From: Oasisia sp. SBJ-2009
Lineage: Eukaryota; Annelida; Polychaeta; Sabellida; Siboglinidae
Assembly (NCBI GenBank): GCA_964017155.1
Contig: OZ024854.1
Coordinates: forward strand, 68,364,254 to 68,428,253
Length of the DNA stretch: 64,000 bases
Reading direction: 5' to 3'
The position numbers were made by a program, and so were the translations under genes. Each line of letters opens with the position of its first letter. Position 1 is the stretch's first letter. Positions 35,862 to 48,959 of the stretch are shown here, one piece after another. Below the pieces are notes generated by a model. The model ran no database searches. It was given only the letters and a program-made list of their open reading frames with translations, and was not told where the DNA came from.

Positions 35862-36180
35862 ACACCCATCATGAGATCTTAGATTGCAACCTTTGACCCC
35901 ATACGAGACATGTAGTGGCCTCACATCATGAGACATTAGATTGAACCATACAGTGATCATACATCATGAGATCCCAGTTGGACCCTATAGCGATCCCCAC
36001 ACGATACCCTAGGCTGGTCCCTATGGCTATGCCACATGAGACCCTAGACTGGACCCTAATAGTGCCCCCCCCCCCACATGAGACCCTAGCCTGGACCCTA
36101 TAGTGCCCACACATGAGACCCTAGACTGAACCCTATGGCTATGCCACATGAGACCCTAGGCTGGTCCCTATGGTTGTCCC
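35862..36180 (+). repeat. Degenerate repeat of 'catgagaccctagactgg' words
   Basis: Seven or more copies of 'catgagaccctagactggac' plus 'cctat', with irregular spacers. They are related to the 17-bp repeat at 34562-34617 on the other side of the G-rich array. Confidence 0.75.
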
Positions 36181-36735
36181 ACGAGTTCCCAGACAACGAG
36201 CCCACGGGTGAACCAGGGATGCGGTATCTTTAGAACCTCGCCGTTATCCCGCCGTTAGCGGGGAACGAGGCAGTCGCTGCCCGGGAGATGCCCTGGGGAG
36301 GGATCTAGAGCCCTGGGAGACAGTTGACGAGTTGACAGAGCTGGCGGAGGGAGCGAGTGGGAGGAGAGGGAAGGGAGGGAATGGGTACAAATTCTTGTCG
36401 TGTTGCGTCGTCACTAATGGAAACGTCGTGGACTTTGAGGGCGGCGGCCCAGGGCAAGGGAAGGGGAAGGGCGTCAACTGGGGCTGGCGGGTGGGGGGTG
36501 GAGGGTGGGGTCCAACTGCAGTGTGTGTAACGCTATAAGGAGGCTCTATGGGCTACACTTAGCCCTTATTTATTCCCACTGGTGGCCACGGTTCGGTGCC
36601 CAGCCAGACGTAAGTTATTCACAGCAATAAATAATGCGAGGAACGAACGCTCGATATCACCAGAACACGACAGACGGCAGATGAAGAAACGTCATCAGAT
36701 GTTTGAAGAACGTCTGCTCTCTTTGAGCCACCAAG

Positions 36736-36787
36736 ATGGCGACACAGTCTGGAGGAGGCAAAGTACATATTCTGCGACTAATTTTTG
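36736..36787 (+). CDS. Candidate first coding exon, gene unknown (partial)
   Basis: The start sits in 'ccaagatggcgac', the YY1/Kozak form (A at -3, G at +4) common at housekeeping starts. An in-frame TGA lies four codons upstream, at 36724. The frame reads MATQSGGGKVHILRLIF and meets a good donor, G|GTAAGA, at 36788, leaving phase 1. I do not recognise the peptide and found no convincing next exon in the window. The surrounding 36570-36960 is less repetitive than its neighbours. It could equally be chance. Confidence 0.3.
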
Positions 36788-36959
36788 GTAAGATCCTACG
36801 CATAGCTGTCATTACCACAGGGAGAAATTCGGTTTACATAACATTACTTTTGCAAGACAGCGAAACGATTAACAGAAAGAGTAACGAGGACATTATCGGA
36901 ACTGATTGGCCGCGGGGGATATGACGTAATAACACACGTGACCTGCCATATACGATATT

Positions 36960-37288
36960 CATACGCTATTGCCCACTCACAGGATACTTAGTGATGTGGT
37001 GTGGTGCGGTCAGTGTACATATCAGGGCTGATAAGACGAACTGATTGATCTTTATCTCGCACAACACCGAAACGTTCACTTGTAGGGTCGGGTAAGGTGT
37101 ATATTGAAGTTGACAGGTCGCGCCCTGACGCAATGGTTAGTGGGTTAATGCATCTACATTTCAAAACGAATCATTGGGGTGAGTCTAACGTGCTAAGGAG
37201 TGACTTTCTTTGAAAAAGAAGTGTGAGTGATTTACCCACCAGACATAACATTAATGAGTTGATGTGAAGTGAAAGGTGAAAGACACAC
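36960..37288. other. Intergenic stretch, no gene seen
   Basis: Nothing recognised. Confidence 0.6.
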
Positions 37289-37521
37289 GCGCGCGCACAC
37301 GCGCGCACACGCACGTACGTACGCACGCACGCACACACTCACGCATATGCACGTACACATGTGCGAGCGTGCACACATACATACATACATACATATATAC
37401 ATACATACATATATACATACATACATACATACATACATACACGCGCGCCGCACGCATACACACACATGCACGCGCGCGCACGCATACACGCACACGCACA
37501 CGCACACGCACACGCACACGC

Positions 37522-37572
<51 letters not shown>
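37289..37572 (+). repeat. CGCA/CATA/CA compound microsatellite
   Basis: Consecutive blocks of GCGC/ACGT, CATA, CGCACA and finally a CA run. All frames through it are repeat readings. Confidence 0.95.
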
Positions 37573-37629
37573 ACTACACACAAACGTAACAACAGCAGAC
37601 ATCTACACATTATGCATACATGCATCACT

Positions 37630-38277
37630 CACACGTACATACGCACGCACGTACGTACGCACGCACACACGCATCATGCATATTTATAGCGCAACTCGTT
37701 GAAATGACACGCGTGGGTTCGCCCGGCTGGTAGAGGCGATCACAAGGCCCTCGAGTGACGGTGATGTCGTTGTTCAGACCCTTGTCCGCGCCACTTGACC
37801 CTACCTCGCTACCTACGACGTCTCGAGTGTAGCAGTTATCGGCTCTATCGGCTCTATTTCTACCGGACTCTAGCCGCTTTACATAATGCACTAAGTACAT
37901 TGGTCAGTAGTGGTTAGTTGCCAGTTATTTTCGTGCAACATTTCTGCACGACGCGAACGCTATTGGCCATCTACGAGAACACGACTAGCTCCAATGAATG
38001 CACACCTGCCACCACGTGTTTTGTGGAACCTAAGTTCGGGTATCAATGAAGTGATTGATCTGTGGCGGTGTTATTCAGGTGTGATCTATACGCCGTAGGA
38101 CGTCTATGACATGTCATGTCGTGGCGGGGGGGGGGGCAGGGACATCGTGCAAGCGCGTGCAGGCAGGAAGTAATACGTACTAAGTCCGTCCTAAAGTATT
38201 TCGACTATTTGTGGCACACTGTTTCTTTGAATGCATTAACGTGATCTATATTGTCCAAGTTTTAAAACATGTAACAT
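37630..38277. other. Intergenic stretch, no gene seen
   Basis: Contains a G run at 38126-38136. No gene recognised. Confidence 0.6.
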
Positions 38278-38700
38278 TTTACATTTGAAAGTATCGACCT
38301 CTCGAACGTAGTAAAATAAAAACGATGTTTTGCAACATAGTTTACATTTCAAAAGAGGCCCACAGCGCATGCCTACTGGCCTAGAACACAATAAATTATC
38401 TCGATTGTGAGCAGCTACTTTACATTTGAATGCCCTAGCTTGGTCATGATAAATTATGTAGATTTGTTTAGCTTGCTTTACATATGAATGTATAGACCGT
38501 TTACCAATCCATTTAAAGTTCTCTGTTGCTTAAAAAGACACTTTATATTTGAATATACCCTGCAGATGTTCAAAATAGGTGCGACTCTGGTAACAAGACT
38601 AAGCACAAACGTTGAGCACGGTCCATTGTTATTTTAGGCAGTCCATTGTTATTTACATCTGAGTCCGCCTAATTAATTTCCAATATGTGGGTATTACCAT
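38278..38700 (+). repeat. Worn tandem repeat, about 60-78-bp period
   Basis: The word TTTACATTTGAA or a close variant recurs at 38278, 38341, 38419, 38477 and 38542, with a weaker one near 38649. Flanking words ('ataaattat', 'tagctt') also recur. It looks like an old satellite. Confidence 0.5.
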
Positions 38701-38949
38701 AATATTACGTTAGCACATTTAGATTTACACGCATTGCCATGCCAACTAATAAGTTCATGCGATATGGGGGTGGCTTGCCTTATCAAGTGCGTTGTACCAC
38801 ACTCGAGCTGTGTGGGTAGCTGACTTTATCTCATCTATAATTGCCCCAGGTACATTTATATTGAACAAGGTCGCACTATGCTCGAGCCTGTAAATAATGG
38901 TGGCTGCACCTAGAGTCGTATTCATCAACATGCATCGCTACACGGTGAC

Positions 38950-40260
38950 ACACGAATGCTGACACGCTCTGTACCCCCACACGAGAGGACACATTCCCCA
39001 CATACGACGCATAATAGCGGCCCAATAGATCACCCGTACAATGCGCCGACGTATATTGTCAATGCGACGTCGTACATTACCTGTCTACCCCAACGCGCCG
39101 CTACCCTACCCCCACGGCAATACCCACGGGCAGTGGGGGAACAACATTACATCGAACCCATCTATAGATCCCATTATAGCACGGCCAGGGTTAAATACCT
39201 TCACGATTACGTCGAGTCAACGGGTGCAGCGTTGTCGCTTGTCGCAGGTCCTGGCGGTGACGACTCGTCGATGCGACCGACTGCGTTAGAAGCCGGCGAC
39301 CGAGTGGCTGGCTGCCCGCGGCCGACCCACGACCCACGGCCTCCCTGGCACTCGACGTAAAGCACTGACGACAGGGCCACTTGAACCGCGCGGAATGCGA
39401 TGACGAAGACACTCGCTACTCGCTACACCAACCCTCGGTCGGTCGGTGGGTCGTTGTGACGATCTAGTTTCTCCGGCTTGATATCCCCCGCACACGCATT
39501 GAGACGTCAACCGCCAACGGGCCGGGCCGATCGATGTTCCGTCGTAATCGCCCCGTGATGGGGTAACGCTCGAGGATGCAACCAACAAGGGTGAAATCAA
39601 CTACCCTAGCGCTGAAACCGACAATTTGTCGCGCTGGCTGAATCGACAAATTGTCGTCGCGGCGAAACCGACAACTTGTCGCGCACCGAAACACGACAAC
39701 GTCGCAGTTGATGCTGCAGGCGACGGCGACTGGTGACAGCGACAACCCGCGGCGCTGTGAGTGACGCTCGGACGGCCCGACACAGAAAGTCGTATATTGA
39801 GCGCGCGGTGTGTGACAACGACACTGGCGTAGTGACGCGACTGCTACAGACGACGCTGCTCGCGCTAGTGAGAGTGAAGCTCGCCTCCTGCGCCGTCACG
39901 TCAGCCTTATAGCGCTGCCCGCCGACTCGCCAGCTTTACTTACGTAGTAATTAATCACCGGCCCCGGTTGGCCAGTCGCTTATCTCCGCTCGGCATTGTC
40001 ACAGCCATGTGACCAAGCCGGATTTCGACACCCGTATTTATTTACACGAGCGAGCTTCGCCCGAGGCGCCGAGGTCTCGGCCTATTGATTTGACGTATCT
40101 TGACGATTTTCTCGACTTGTGTATCGTTAGCGGTGATCAACGCAGGTCACGCTTGATTAACCAAGCGAAACTATTATGGCTAAGTGCGGGGTTACGTATG
40201 TGCGGAGTTAAGGGAGGTGGACGCTGGACCCACACTTAGGGCTACCGACGGGCGGGCGAC
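38950..40260. other. GC- and CpG-rich island
   Basis: Clearly richer in GC and CpG than its surroundings and free of microsatellites. Several overlapping frames (for example 76 codons at 40009-40239, plus) have no recognisable domain. It may be a promoter or hold a first exon of an unseen gene. Confidence 0.35.
39619..39704. promoter_or_regulatory. 25-bp-spaced array of CGACAA-N-TTGTCG palindromes
   Basis: Perfect 6-bp arms with one central base occur at 39619-39631 (centre T), 39644-39656 (centre A) and 39669-39681 (centre C). A damaged fourth copy starts at 39694. Spacing is exactly 25 bp. The arrangement resembles repeated binding sites for a dimeric protein, but a short minisatellite is the simpler alternative. 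Confidence 0.45.
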
Positions 40261-40320
40261 GGTTGGTGGCTGCACTGGTACTAGAGACATCACGTCAATT
40301 GGCTGATTGACTGGTCATCA

Positions 40321-40574
40321 AGCTGACTGACTGACTGACTGACTGACTGACTGACTGACTGACTGACTGACTGACTGACTGACTGACTGACTGACTGACT
40401 GACTGACTGACTGACTGACTGACTGACTGACTGACTGACTGACTGACTGACTGACTGACTGACTGACTGACTGACTGACTGACTGACTGACTGACTGACT
40501 GACTGACTGACTGACTGAGTGAGTGAGTGAGTGAGTGACTGACTGACTGACTGACTGCCTGCCTGCCTGACTGA

Positions 40575-40609
<35 letters not shown>

Positions 40610-40784
40610 ACTGACTGACTGACTGACTGACTGACTGACTGACTGACTGACTGACTGACTGACTGACTGACTGACTGACTGACTGACTGACTGACTGACT
40701 GACTGACTGACTGACTGACTGACTGACTGACTGACTGACTGACTGACTGACTGACTGACTGACTGACTGAGTGACTGTCAGTCA

Positions 40785-40820
<36 letters not shown>

Positions 40821-40835
40821 CATTATTAATTTTAA
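40321..40835 (+). repeat. (GACT)n with (GCCT)/(GAGT) patches, then (GCAC)n
   Basis: About 465 bp of tetranucleotide GACT, interrupted by GAGT units near 40517 and GCCT units at 40557-40610, ending in GCAC units. Confidence 0.97.
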
Positions 40836-41684
40836 TGCCTGAGTTGAATAACTAGGCAGTGACTTTGGCGATACGTGAACCTAAACGGCTGCGTGTGATT
40901 TATGTGTTTGCGTATGTGTGTTCGTGTACATGTGTGGTGTGCGCGCACACCCACAAGAGTACACGTGCACTTGCGTGCATGTGCACGACGCCACGTGTGT
41001 GTAACTCTTCCAGCGCATTCCTAAACTTATTCTATCCTTCGAGGGACACAAATACTTAGAAATGTTGGCTTCGACATAAAGCAAAACAACGTCGGAATTT
41101 GCCCCCATAAACGTACATCTCGGAGATAGGAGGCAGAGCCGGGCTGGCCGAACTGGGCTGCTCTGTTTTCGCCACCCAATTTCCCGCTGCTGTTTATAGC
41201 CTGGACGTGTAATATACCATAAATTGCGCATCATAAATTGTAGCTTTTACTTCGTGATAATATGCACTTTATTTCAGACGCGACGCTGCTAGTTGTAGCA
41301 GGCGATGGGAACATGGTGTTTTTTCCAGATAAAATATCACCGAACTTCACATTGTTGGCAAGAGTTTAATGTTTCCTGTATATAGTGATTGATAATTTAG
41401 TAACGCGTTAAGATGCGGCAGAAATAAACTTAATCCTCTTTGTAAATATGATAGATACCGTCAACGACATCAGTGACAGGACGCGCATACCGCTAAGATA
41501 GTAACAAAGACGTGAACGTTGAATCTGAAAGGAAAAGCGCAAGATAGCGTCTGTCGTAGAAGAAGAAAAAGTCGAAGGGTTTGGTAGGTGGGAAAGGGGT
41601 GAAATGTGATAGGGGGATTTTATCCGCACCACCCGGATATCCTGGACAAACTGGAAGCACAGTGTATCTTACACAACATTTAAG
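40836..41684. other. Intergenic stretch, no gene seen
   Basis: GT/CA-rich at 40900-40990; otherwise unremarkable. Confidence 0.6.
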
Positions 41685-42018
41685 GTAGACCGCAGTGGTT
41701 CAGGGGTAGAGCTTCGGACTCTCGACTAAGAGAACACGGGTTCAAATCCTGTGTTGCGGTGTTAAAACCTTGAGCAAGTTTTTTCACTGTACATTGCTCC
41801 AGTTCACTCAGCTGTATAAATTAATACCTGGCCATAGACAGTGATGGCTATGTGTACGAGCAGCATTCGCGCATTATTTGTAGCATATGGCTGGATGATT
41901 CCCAGAGAAGCCGAGAGATGGTGTCTGACTGAACAGGTCTGTCAGGGAAGTAAAGTGTAAAGCGCTTTGAACGGTCCTGAAGAGCGTATACTGTGCTATA
42001 TAAGAACTTACCTTTTTA
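41685..42018 (+). mobile_element. tRNA-derived SINE, copy 1
   Basis: The pol III head has an A box near 'tggttcaggggtag' and a B box 'ggttcaaatcc'. A core follows with 'accttgagcaagtttttt' and 'cctggccatagacagtgatgg', and then the tail 'aaagcgctttgaac' to 'gctatataagaactta'. It is about 334 bp and aligns over its full length with the copy at 42470. Confidence 0.9.
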
Positions 42019-42469
42019 CGAGCAAAACCAACTACAGTATCTGGCTACAATGAGAGAGTTTTGCATCCAATACCAGTGACGCACACCATAGGCCCAACCG
42101 GGTGACAGCGTCAATGACAGCAGTGGCAACTCGGTGACAGCGCGTTCTGAAGCCATAACTAGCTATGCTCACTTTATTGTTGGATACGAGTTGTCCTATG
42201 TGCTGTGAAAAAACGTCGGCGCCTGTTAAACAGTGATAATGATTATGTGAACGTCTATAAATGTCATGGGTATGCTAGTACCTAGCTACCCGCACTCACA
42301 TATGCACGCGTTTCTACACAATTGTAATTATGCATTGTAGCAAACGCAGCATAGCAGTGCAGACACCGGCCACGCAGCTAAATTCAAATACCTCCATAAA
42401 TGTCAAGTTATCATTCACACACTCACACACACGCCCACCCACACGCACACACACGCACGCGGATCCTGT
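42019..42469. other. Spacer between SINE copies
   Basis: No gene. CA-rich from about 42415. Confidence 0.6.
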
Positions 42470-42800
42470 GTAGAGCGCAGTGGCTCAGGGGTAGAGCTTC
42501 GGACTCTCGACTACGAGAACCCGGGTTCGAATCCTGGCTGCGGCGTTAAAACCTTGGGCAAGTTTTTTCACTCTACATTGCTACAGTTCACTCAGCTGAA
42601 TTAAATGAGTACCTGGCTATAGACAGTGGTGGATATGTGTACGAGCAGCCTTCGCGCATTAATTGTAGCATATGGCTGGATGCTTCCCAGAGAAGCCGAG
42701 ATGGTGTCTGAGTGAACAGGTCTGTCAAGGAAGTAAAGTGTAAAGTGCTTTGAACGGTCCTGAGGATTGGATATTGCGCTATATAAGAACTGCCTTTTTA
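42470..42800 (+). mobile_element. tRNA-derived SINE, copy 2
   Basis: It has a better preserved head than copy 1: A box 'tggctcaggggtag' and B box 'ggttcgaatcc'. The core and tail are the same and the length is about 331 bp. It is flanked on both sides by CA/CG microsatellite. Confidence 0.92.
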
Positions 42801-42839
42801 CACACACACGCACGCACACACACGCGCACACGTACGCGC

Positions 42840-43513
42840 ACACACAAATAACCCGATATCCCGTGTGCCTGTCACCCGACGCTGGGGTCAGGTAGACGGG
42901 CGAACAATGGCTGCTTGGAAAAGCAAATGAGCCGCCACGTTCCAGCAGACGACATCCAGCCCGGCAGCGGAACACGCACTTTCATTTGTCATTCATGTAT
43001 TCGCTCTGAGGTAACTGTTTGGTGGTAACTGAGTCGTTCCAGCGATCGGAACGGATTCGCGTTTTAGTAATCGTAGACCAATGATGGCGGCCCAATTTGT
43101 CAATTCGGTCAACAGCCGCATGCAAAACAATGGAGCAGCTTTTGAAACATTCATCAGTGTTGTGCGAAGCCGCATCTCGCGTCTCGTTGACTCTAGACAC
43201 AATGAAAGACGGTAATAGGAGGAATTAGTTGATTCTAAAAATGGCTAATCTAAATGCAGCGTCCCAGGCCATGGTAGACTATATTTCCGTCGATCAAGGG
43301 TCTACACCGCAAACAACGTAGATACATCGAGCCATGACATAATACGGATCCTGTGTATGTTGGGCTGTTTTACTATTGCTTCCCAATCTATGGTTTCAAG
43401 AGTCTATGCAAAATATGCACACGTGTGTGTGTATCCTATTGAGTTCACATAAATATTTTTTTATTAATGTATGAACATAAATCTGGTAAGAAAACGCCTT
43501 TTTATCGGAGATT
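42840..43513. other. Intergenic stretch, no gene seen
   Basis: Nothing recognised. Confidence 0.6.
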
Positions 43514-43649
43514 ACAGATATTCTCTGGGGGGGGGTGGGTAGAGAAGAGAGAAGTTGGGGAGAGAGAGAGTGAGTAAGTGAGAGAGAGAGGGAGAGAGAG
43601 AGAGAGAAGAGAGAGAGAAGAGAGAGAAGAGAGAGAGAGAGGGAGAGGG

Positions 43650-43708
<59 letters not shown>

Positions 43709-43724
43709 AGAGAGAGAGAATAGG

Positions 43725-43774
<50 letters not shown>

Positions 43775-43870
43775 AGAGAGAGAGAATAGGGAGAGAGAGA
43801 GAGAAGAGAGAGAGAAGAGACGAGCGAAGGGAGAGAGTTAGACGAGAAAAATGAAAAGAGAAAAGAGAAG
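43514..43870 (+). repeat. (GA)n purine tract
   Basis: About 350 bp almost entirely of GA and GAAGAGA, preceded by a G run. It is a polypurine tract that could adopt triplex DNA. Confidence 0.95.
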
Positions 43871-43979
43871 AGAGAGATATTTTGATTATCATTCACAGTC
43901 CCCTTTCTAAGAGAGCATATGCATATAAAGGTTTCGACATTAAATCTTCTTCTGAAGTGTATCTTATACGGATATAATA

Positions 43980-44640
43980 TTGTGGGGTCGGAGCGGAGTA
44001 ATCGGAGGTGAACGGGTTGGGAATGGCAGTTGGAGGCTGCGGGGAAAGGGGCACTTGAGTTGCTACTGGGAGTCACCGCACGTGCATTACAAGTTGCCGG
44101 TACATTTGCAGAATTGTCTTGACAGACGTGTGAGGGTCGCACTCGTTGATGAGTTGACACCAAGTACAGACCTGACATCTGACTGTGGGCATGGTTGTGG
44201 TTTTGTCCGCAATAAAGAATTGTTGACCGTTCGCGGTCTCTCCGTGTCCAGCCTTGACATGCATGTGCCAATGCGCGTGCACGTGTCATACATACGTCAC
44301 AGAATCCGCGACCAACTTGTCTCCCTCTCCCTTAACAAGCGGTGCAGAAGGAAGAGTTCCCTCCACCAGCCTCCCGCCGTGCCTTAAACGGAAGCCCGGC
44401 CACAGAGACGTGGTCGGCGGCTCCTCTGTCCAGGGATGATAACCCGCCACCGGAGTCGGCCTCCCCGCCGGGCCGGGGCCCACCACTAATGGGTTGTCTT
44501 CTCGTGTTCCTGGGAACACAGGCTTCATTAAGTGTTCCGTGTACGTAGGCCTAATTAGGCGTGGGTCAATGGGGTAGAGGGCGCCCCGAGTACAGCACAC
44601 AGCGACAGCTCCCCGAGACAACACGTTGGATGACATTCTC
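43980..44640. other. Mixed stretch with GC-rich island
   Basis: 44286-44642 is open on the minus strand for 118 codons and GC-rich. I see no known domain. Its position next to a LINE end suggests it may be transposon-derived. Confidence 0.3.
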
Positions 44641-44841
44641 ACATTTGCAATGTTCCAAGTAGTGTATAAATAATATTGTCACCGATTCAAATAAGTTAAG
44701 AAGAAATCTGATTCGTCGGTAGTGATGTGTTCTTGTGGTACTTTCTTTAGTTTCGTGATTAACTCAAAATGTGCCTTTGTGGCGACATTAGTCATATGTC
44801 ACCACTCTGCGAGGCCACGACAGGTTTATGTTTACCCCCTG

Positions 44842-45180
44842 TTGTTGTTATTGTTGTTGTTATTGTTATTATTATTGTTGTTATTGTTATTATTGTTGTT
44901 GTTATTGTTGTTGTTATTGTTGTTATTGTTGTTGTTGTTCTGCTCGTGGAATCCCCATCGTCAAGGGTGAGGTTGGCCGTAGATTCTCTCACTACATCCC
45001 CTACCAGTAGTTCCCAATTCCCTCGACCTTTCATTGTTGTTCTCCATTCTTCTCCGGCTCTTTCCATGTCTCTATTCCCGCAGTCTTCCCATCGCAATCT
45101 CGGTCTTCTTCGCCTCTTTTTCCCCGTCCATGTTCTGGTCATCTGCCCTCTTCGCGAGTATTTCACCTCCCATTCCCTCC
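44842..45180 (-). pseudogene. 3' end of a non-LTR retrotransposon (LINE) with trinucleotide tail
   Basis: On the minus strand, 45166 to about 44955 reads RTWTGKKRRRRPRLRWEDCG, then NRDMERAGEEWRT and KGRGNWELLV. This is the basic 'RRRGRPRLRWED..RDL..AG..W...A.DRG.W' motif at the C-terminus of many LINE reverse-transcriptase proteins. It is followed by an (AAC/AAT)n tract at 44940-44842, as expected of a LINE 3' tail. Nothing upstream remains, so it is a 5'-truncated copy. The clade is not assigned. Confidence 0.8.
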
Positions 45181-45189
45181 ACGTGACAT

Positions 45190-46641
45190 GCTCATTTCAC
45201 TCTCCCTGTCACAGGTTCTTCTTGAAACTTTCCTTCAATCCCCCCTCCATCCTCACTTCCTAACTTTTTTCCTGATCGGCTGTCTTAATTCCCCCGATTG
45301 TCCTTACCCTGTGTGGGCTAGGTGCCCTAGTGTAGACATTAGATACGAGATAAAAGGGACCCGACGGTTGTTGTGTCTCTACTGAAAGAATGAGGCAACG
45401 TGAGGTGGACGAAATTACACATGCTTCGTAACCGGGCTGTGAAATATTGTTAAAAGTATTACAATATCTCGCGATATTGTATTTTATAAATATATACATA
45501 CACTTCGCACTAGGCCATCCAGCAAGGACAGTGTACCCATCCATAAACGCTCTCCAATTAATACATCCTTCCTTGAACGATATACATACAATGTCGTTTT
45601 ATATATAACACGAAATTCACGTTTTCGACATTCGAGACGGCCCCTAACTGTAAACAACGCTTACTAAAACCAACCCACAGAGGTATTTTGCTTAAGCAAA
45701 CATCGTACGTTGTTGTTTAGACGAACGCGCCGTATCAGCCGGGCAGTGATTGAGTCGCCGAAATCTCCGCGAAGACAACTACTTATCGTCGATTGTTCGG
45801 TGGCTGATAATGAATGGATTGTCCAAACAAACTATTTTGGTTCACTCTACATTATGACGTCCCGAGTGTGTCGTATCTTGCCAACACGGCGAGGGTCAGC
45901 GTTGTTAGCATACTCAGCTATGGTGTGCGATCTCTTCGCCTAGTATACTCATTGTGGGACTTACTGTACGTGACGTCATTCGCCCATGCACCGGAGTGTA
46001 TGAAGTAACAATTCCTGCATGACAACGACGGGCCAATTAACGATTGATTACATGTCATAAGCGGGGTGGGCCACCAATATTGTGGGACGAGACGTGTATG
46101 TTATGGTAAAAATCTATTTTTTGGGGGAGCGTTGAGGTTTTTTGTCAAGCCTCAAAAAGGGTGCAAAGGGTGACAATCGTTGAAAGATGTTCGACATACT
46201 CCGATACATGGCCGCACGGGAGGCGGTGCACAAGCGCTGAATGCAACTGCCGAGTGGGGCTGAGACACCGGGTCAGACCCCCGTAATAATGTCGTCAACA
46301 TGTCAGTGCATGTGTTAATATGTCAGAGACAACAGCACCAAGGGCGAGTGACCGTCGTTCCTCGCGTACAGTGGCTGTGGCATAAGCTGACTCTAGATTG
46401 ACCGGGAGCTAATTCCAAAGTTTGGGCGCATCAGCAGGTGAACAGACACAACATATTACAAATAATGTCGATCAAATCGTGGTATACTACCATGTGTGAC
46501 ATATGTTACGAACAATACGAAAACAAATAACATTTGCTGTGTCTATTGCTGTTTCTGACCCTGCGTCAAATCAACATGAATCTTCCTTTACTTTATCGTG
46601 GCAATTTGAGTGGAGAATGTATAATTTTAAAAGACTTGTTT
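45190..46641. other. Intergenic stretch, no gene seen
   Basis: A pyrimidine-rich part at 45190-45300 may be more of the LINE copy. The remainder is unassigned. Confidence 0.55.
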
Positions 46642-47810
<1,169 letters not shown>

Positions 47811-47960
47811 GTGTGTGTGTGTGTGTGTGCGTGTGCGTGTGCGTGTGCGTGTGCGTGTGCGTGTGCGTGTGCGTGTGCGTGTGCGTGTGCGTGTGCGTGT
47901 GCGTGTGCGTGTGCGTGTGCGTGTGCGTGTGCGTGTGCGTGTGCGTGTGTGTGCATGTAC
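47811..47960 (+). repeat. (GTGTGC)n microsatellite
   Basis: About 20 copies of the hexamer GTGTGC after a short GT run. Confidence 0.95.
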
Positions 47961-48477
47961 GTGCATGCATGTATGTGTAAGCTCACGATATCATGTATGT
48001 ACACGTGACGTGTCAAGTGACGTATAACCGCACGCGTTCAAATTGTTCGTCGTAAGTTATGCAAATCAAAAATACCCCGGTCAATGGAGATAACAAAAAC
48101 CAGACAAATTCTTGTGATACGAGCGACTATAAACGTCACCAGCACACGGAGCGAAATGACGGAAATATTCCATGTCGCCGGACGTTGAGATAGCTACGGA
48201 TATCTTCCTCTCGCGACACTCTTAATCCGACACTACGTCTTAATCTGGCGAATCGATATCTCACACCAAACGTTTATCTTCGAAGACCGGACAGAAGACG
48301 ATAAAGGAATTATTTTATCAATGTTTTATCAGTGAATACGTTAGGACATGTCCGGCAAGTGCCCTGTGGTCGCCTCTGTCTAAACTACACATCGTGTGGT
48401 TTGTCTTTGCCTTCAGCGTCGACCAGGCATCTGCCCGTATAATCATCTGTCCCTATGATGACCAACTGACTTGAATG

Positions 48478-48955
48478 CCCCCCCCCCCCCCCCCGTCGTA
48501 CTGGGTGCTTCAGGGAAGAAGACGGACAGGATCTCCACTTTACAAAACTGTCTTGAGTAATCTAGAATTACAATGTTGCAGGATTAATTTTTACATTTTA
48601 TGTGTCTCATATTCTTATGGTAACTCTTTATTTAATCTTATTTATTTATCAATTTTAGTATTATGTTATTGCTAATGTTATTGTCTCCAATCAGAGACCC
48701 ATTTTAAGAAATTATACATGCTTATTTATTTATTTATCTTAGTAGCTATTTTTATTCGTAATTTATTTATTATGATACTTTACCTATTTTAGTGATGACT
48801 AGATTTACTATCATTTTATATTGTATTGACAATTGTAGATATGATTCACCAATGTTTTATTACTGTCATTTTATGTGTGACTAAAGACAATTTTCCGTTT
48901 TTAATATGTTTTTAAACGGATAATAAAGTTTTTTGAATCTTGAATCTTGAATCTT
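48478..48955 (+). mobile_element. 3' end of a second LINE family, with TTGAATC tail
   Basis: After a 17-base C run the sequence has a short open piece, an AT-rich UTR-like stretch, AATAAA at 48922-48927 and three TTGAATC heptamers at 48933-48955. Short-repeat tails of this kind mark the 3' ends of CR1/Jockey-type LINEs. No reverse-transcriptase domain remains, so it is a 5'-truncated insertion. Confidence 0.6.
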
Positions 48956-48959
48956 AAAA

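Noticed and set aside
41685..41760. Possible functional tRNA gene
   Set aside because: The A and B boxes are present, but the acceptor stem does not pair well and the sequence continues into a SINE core and tail that is repeated at 42470.
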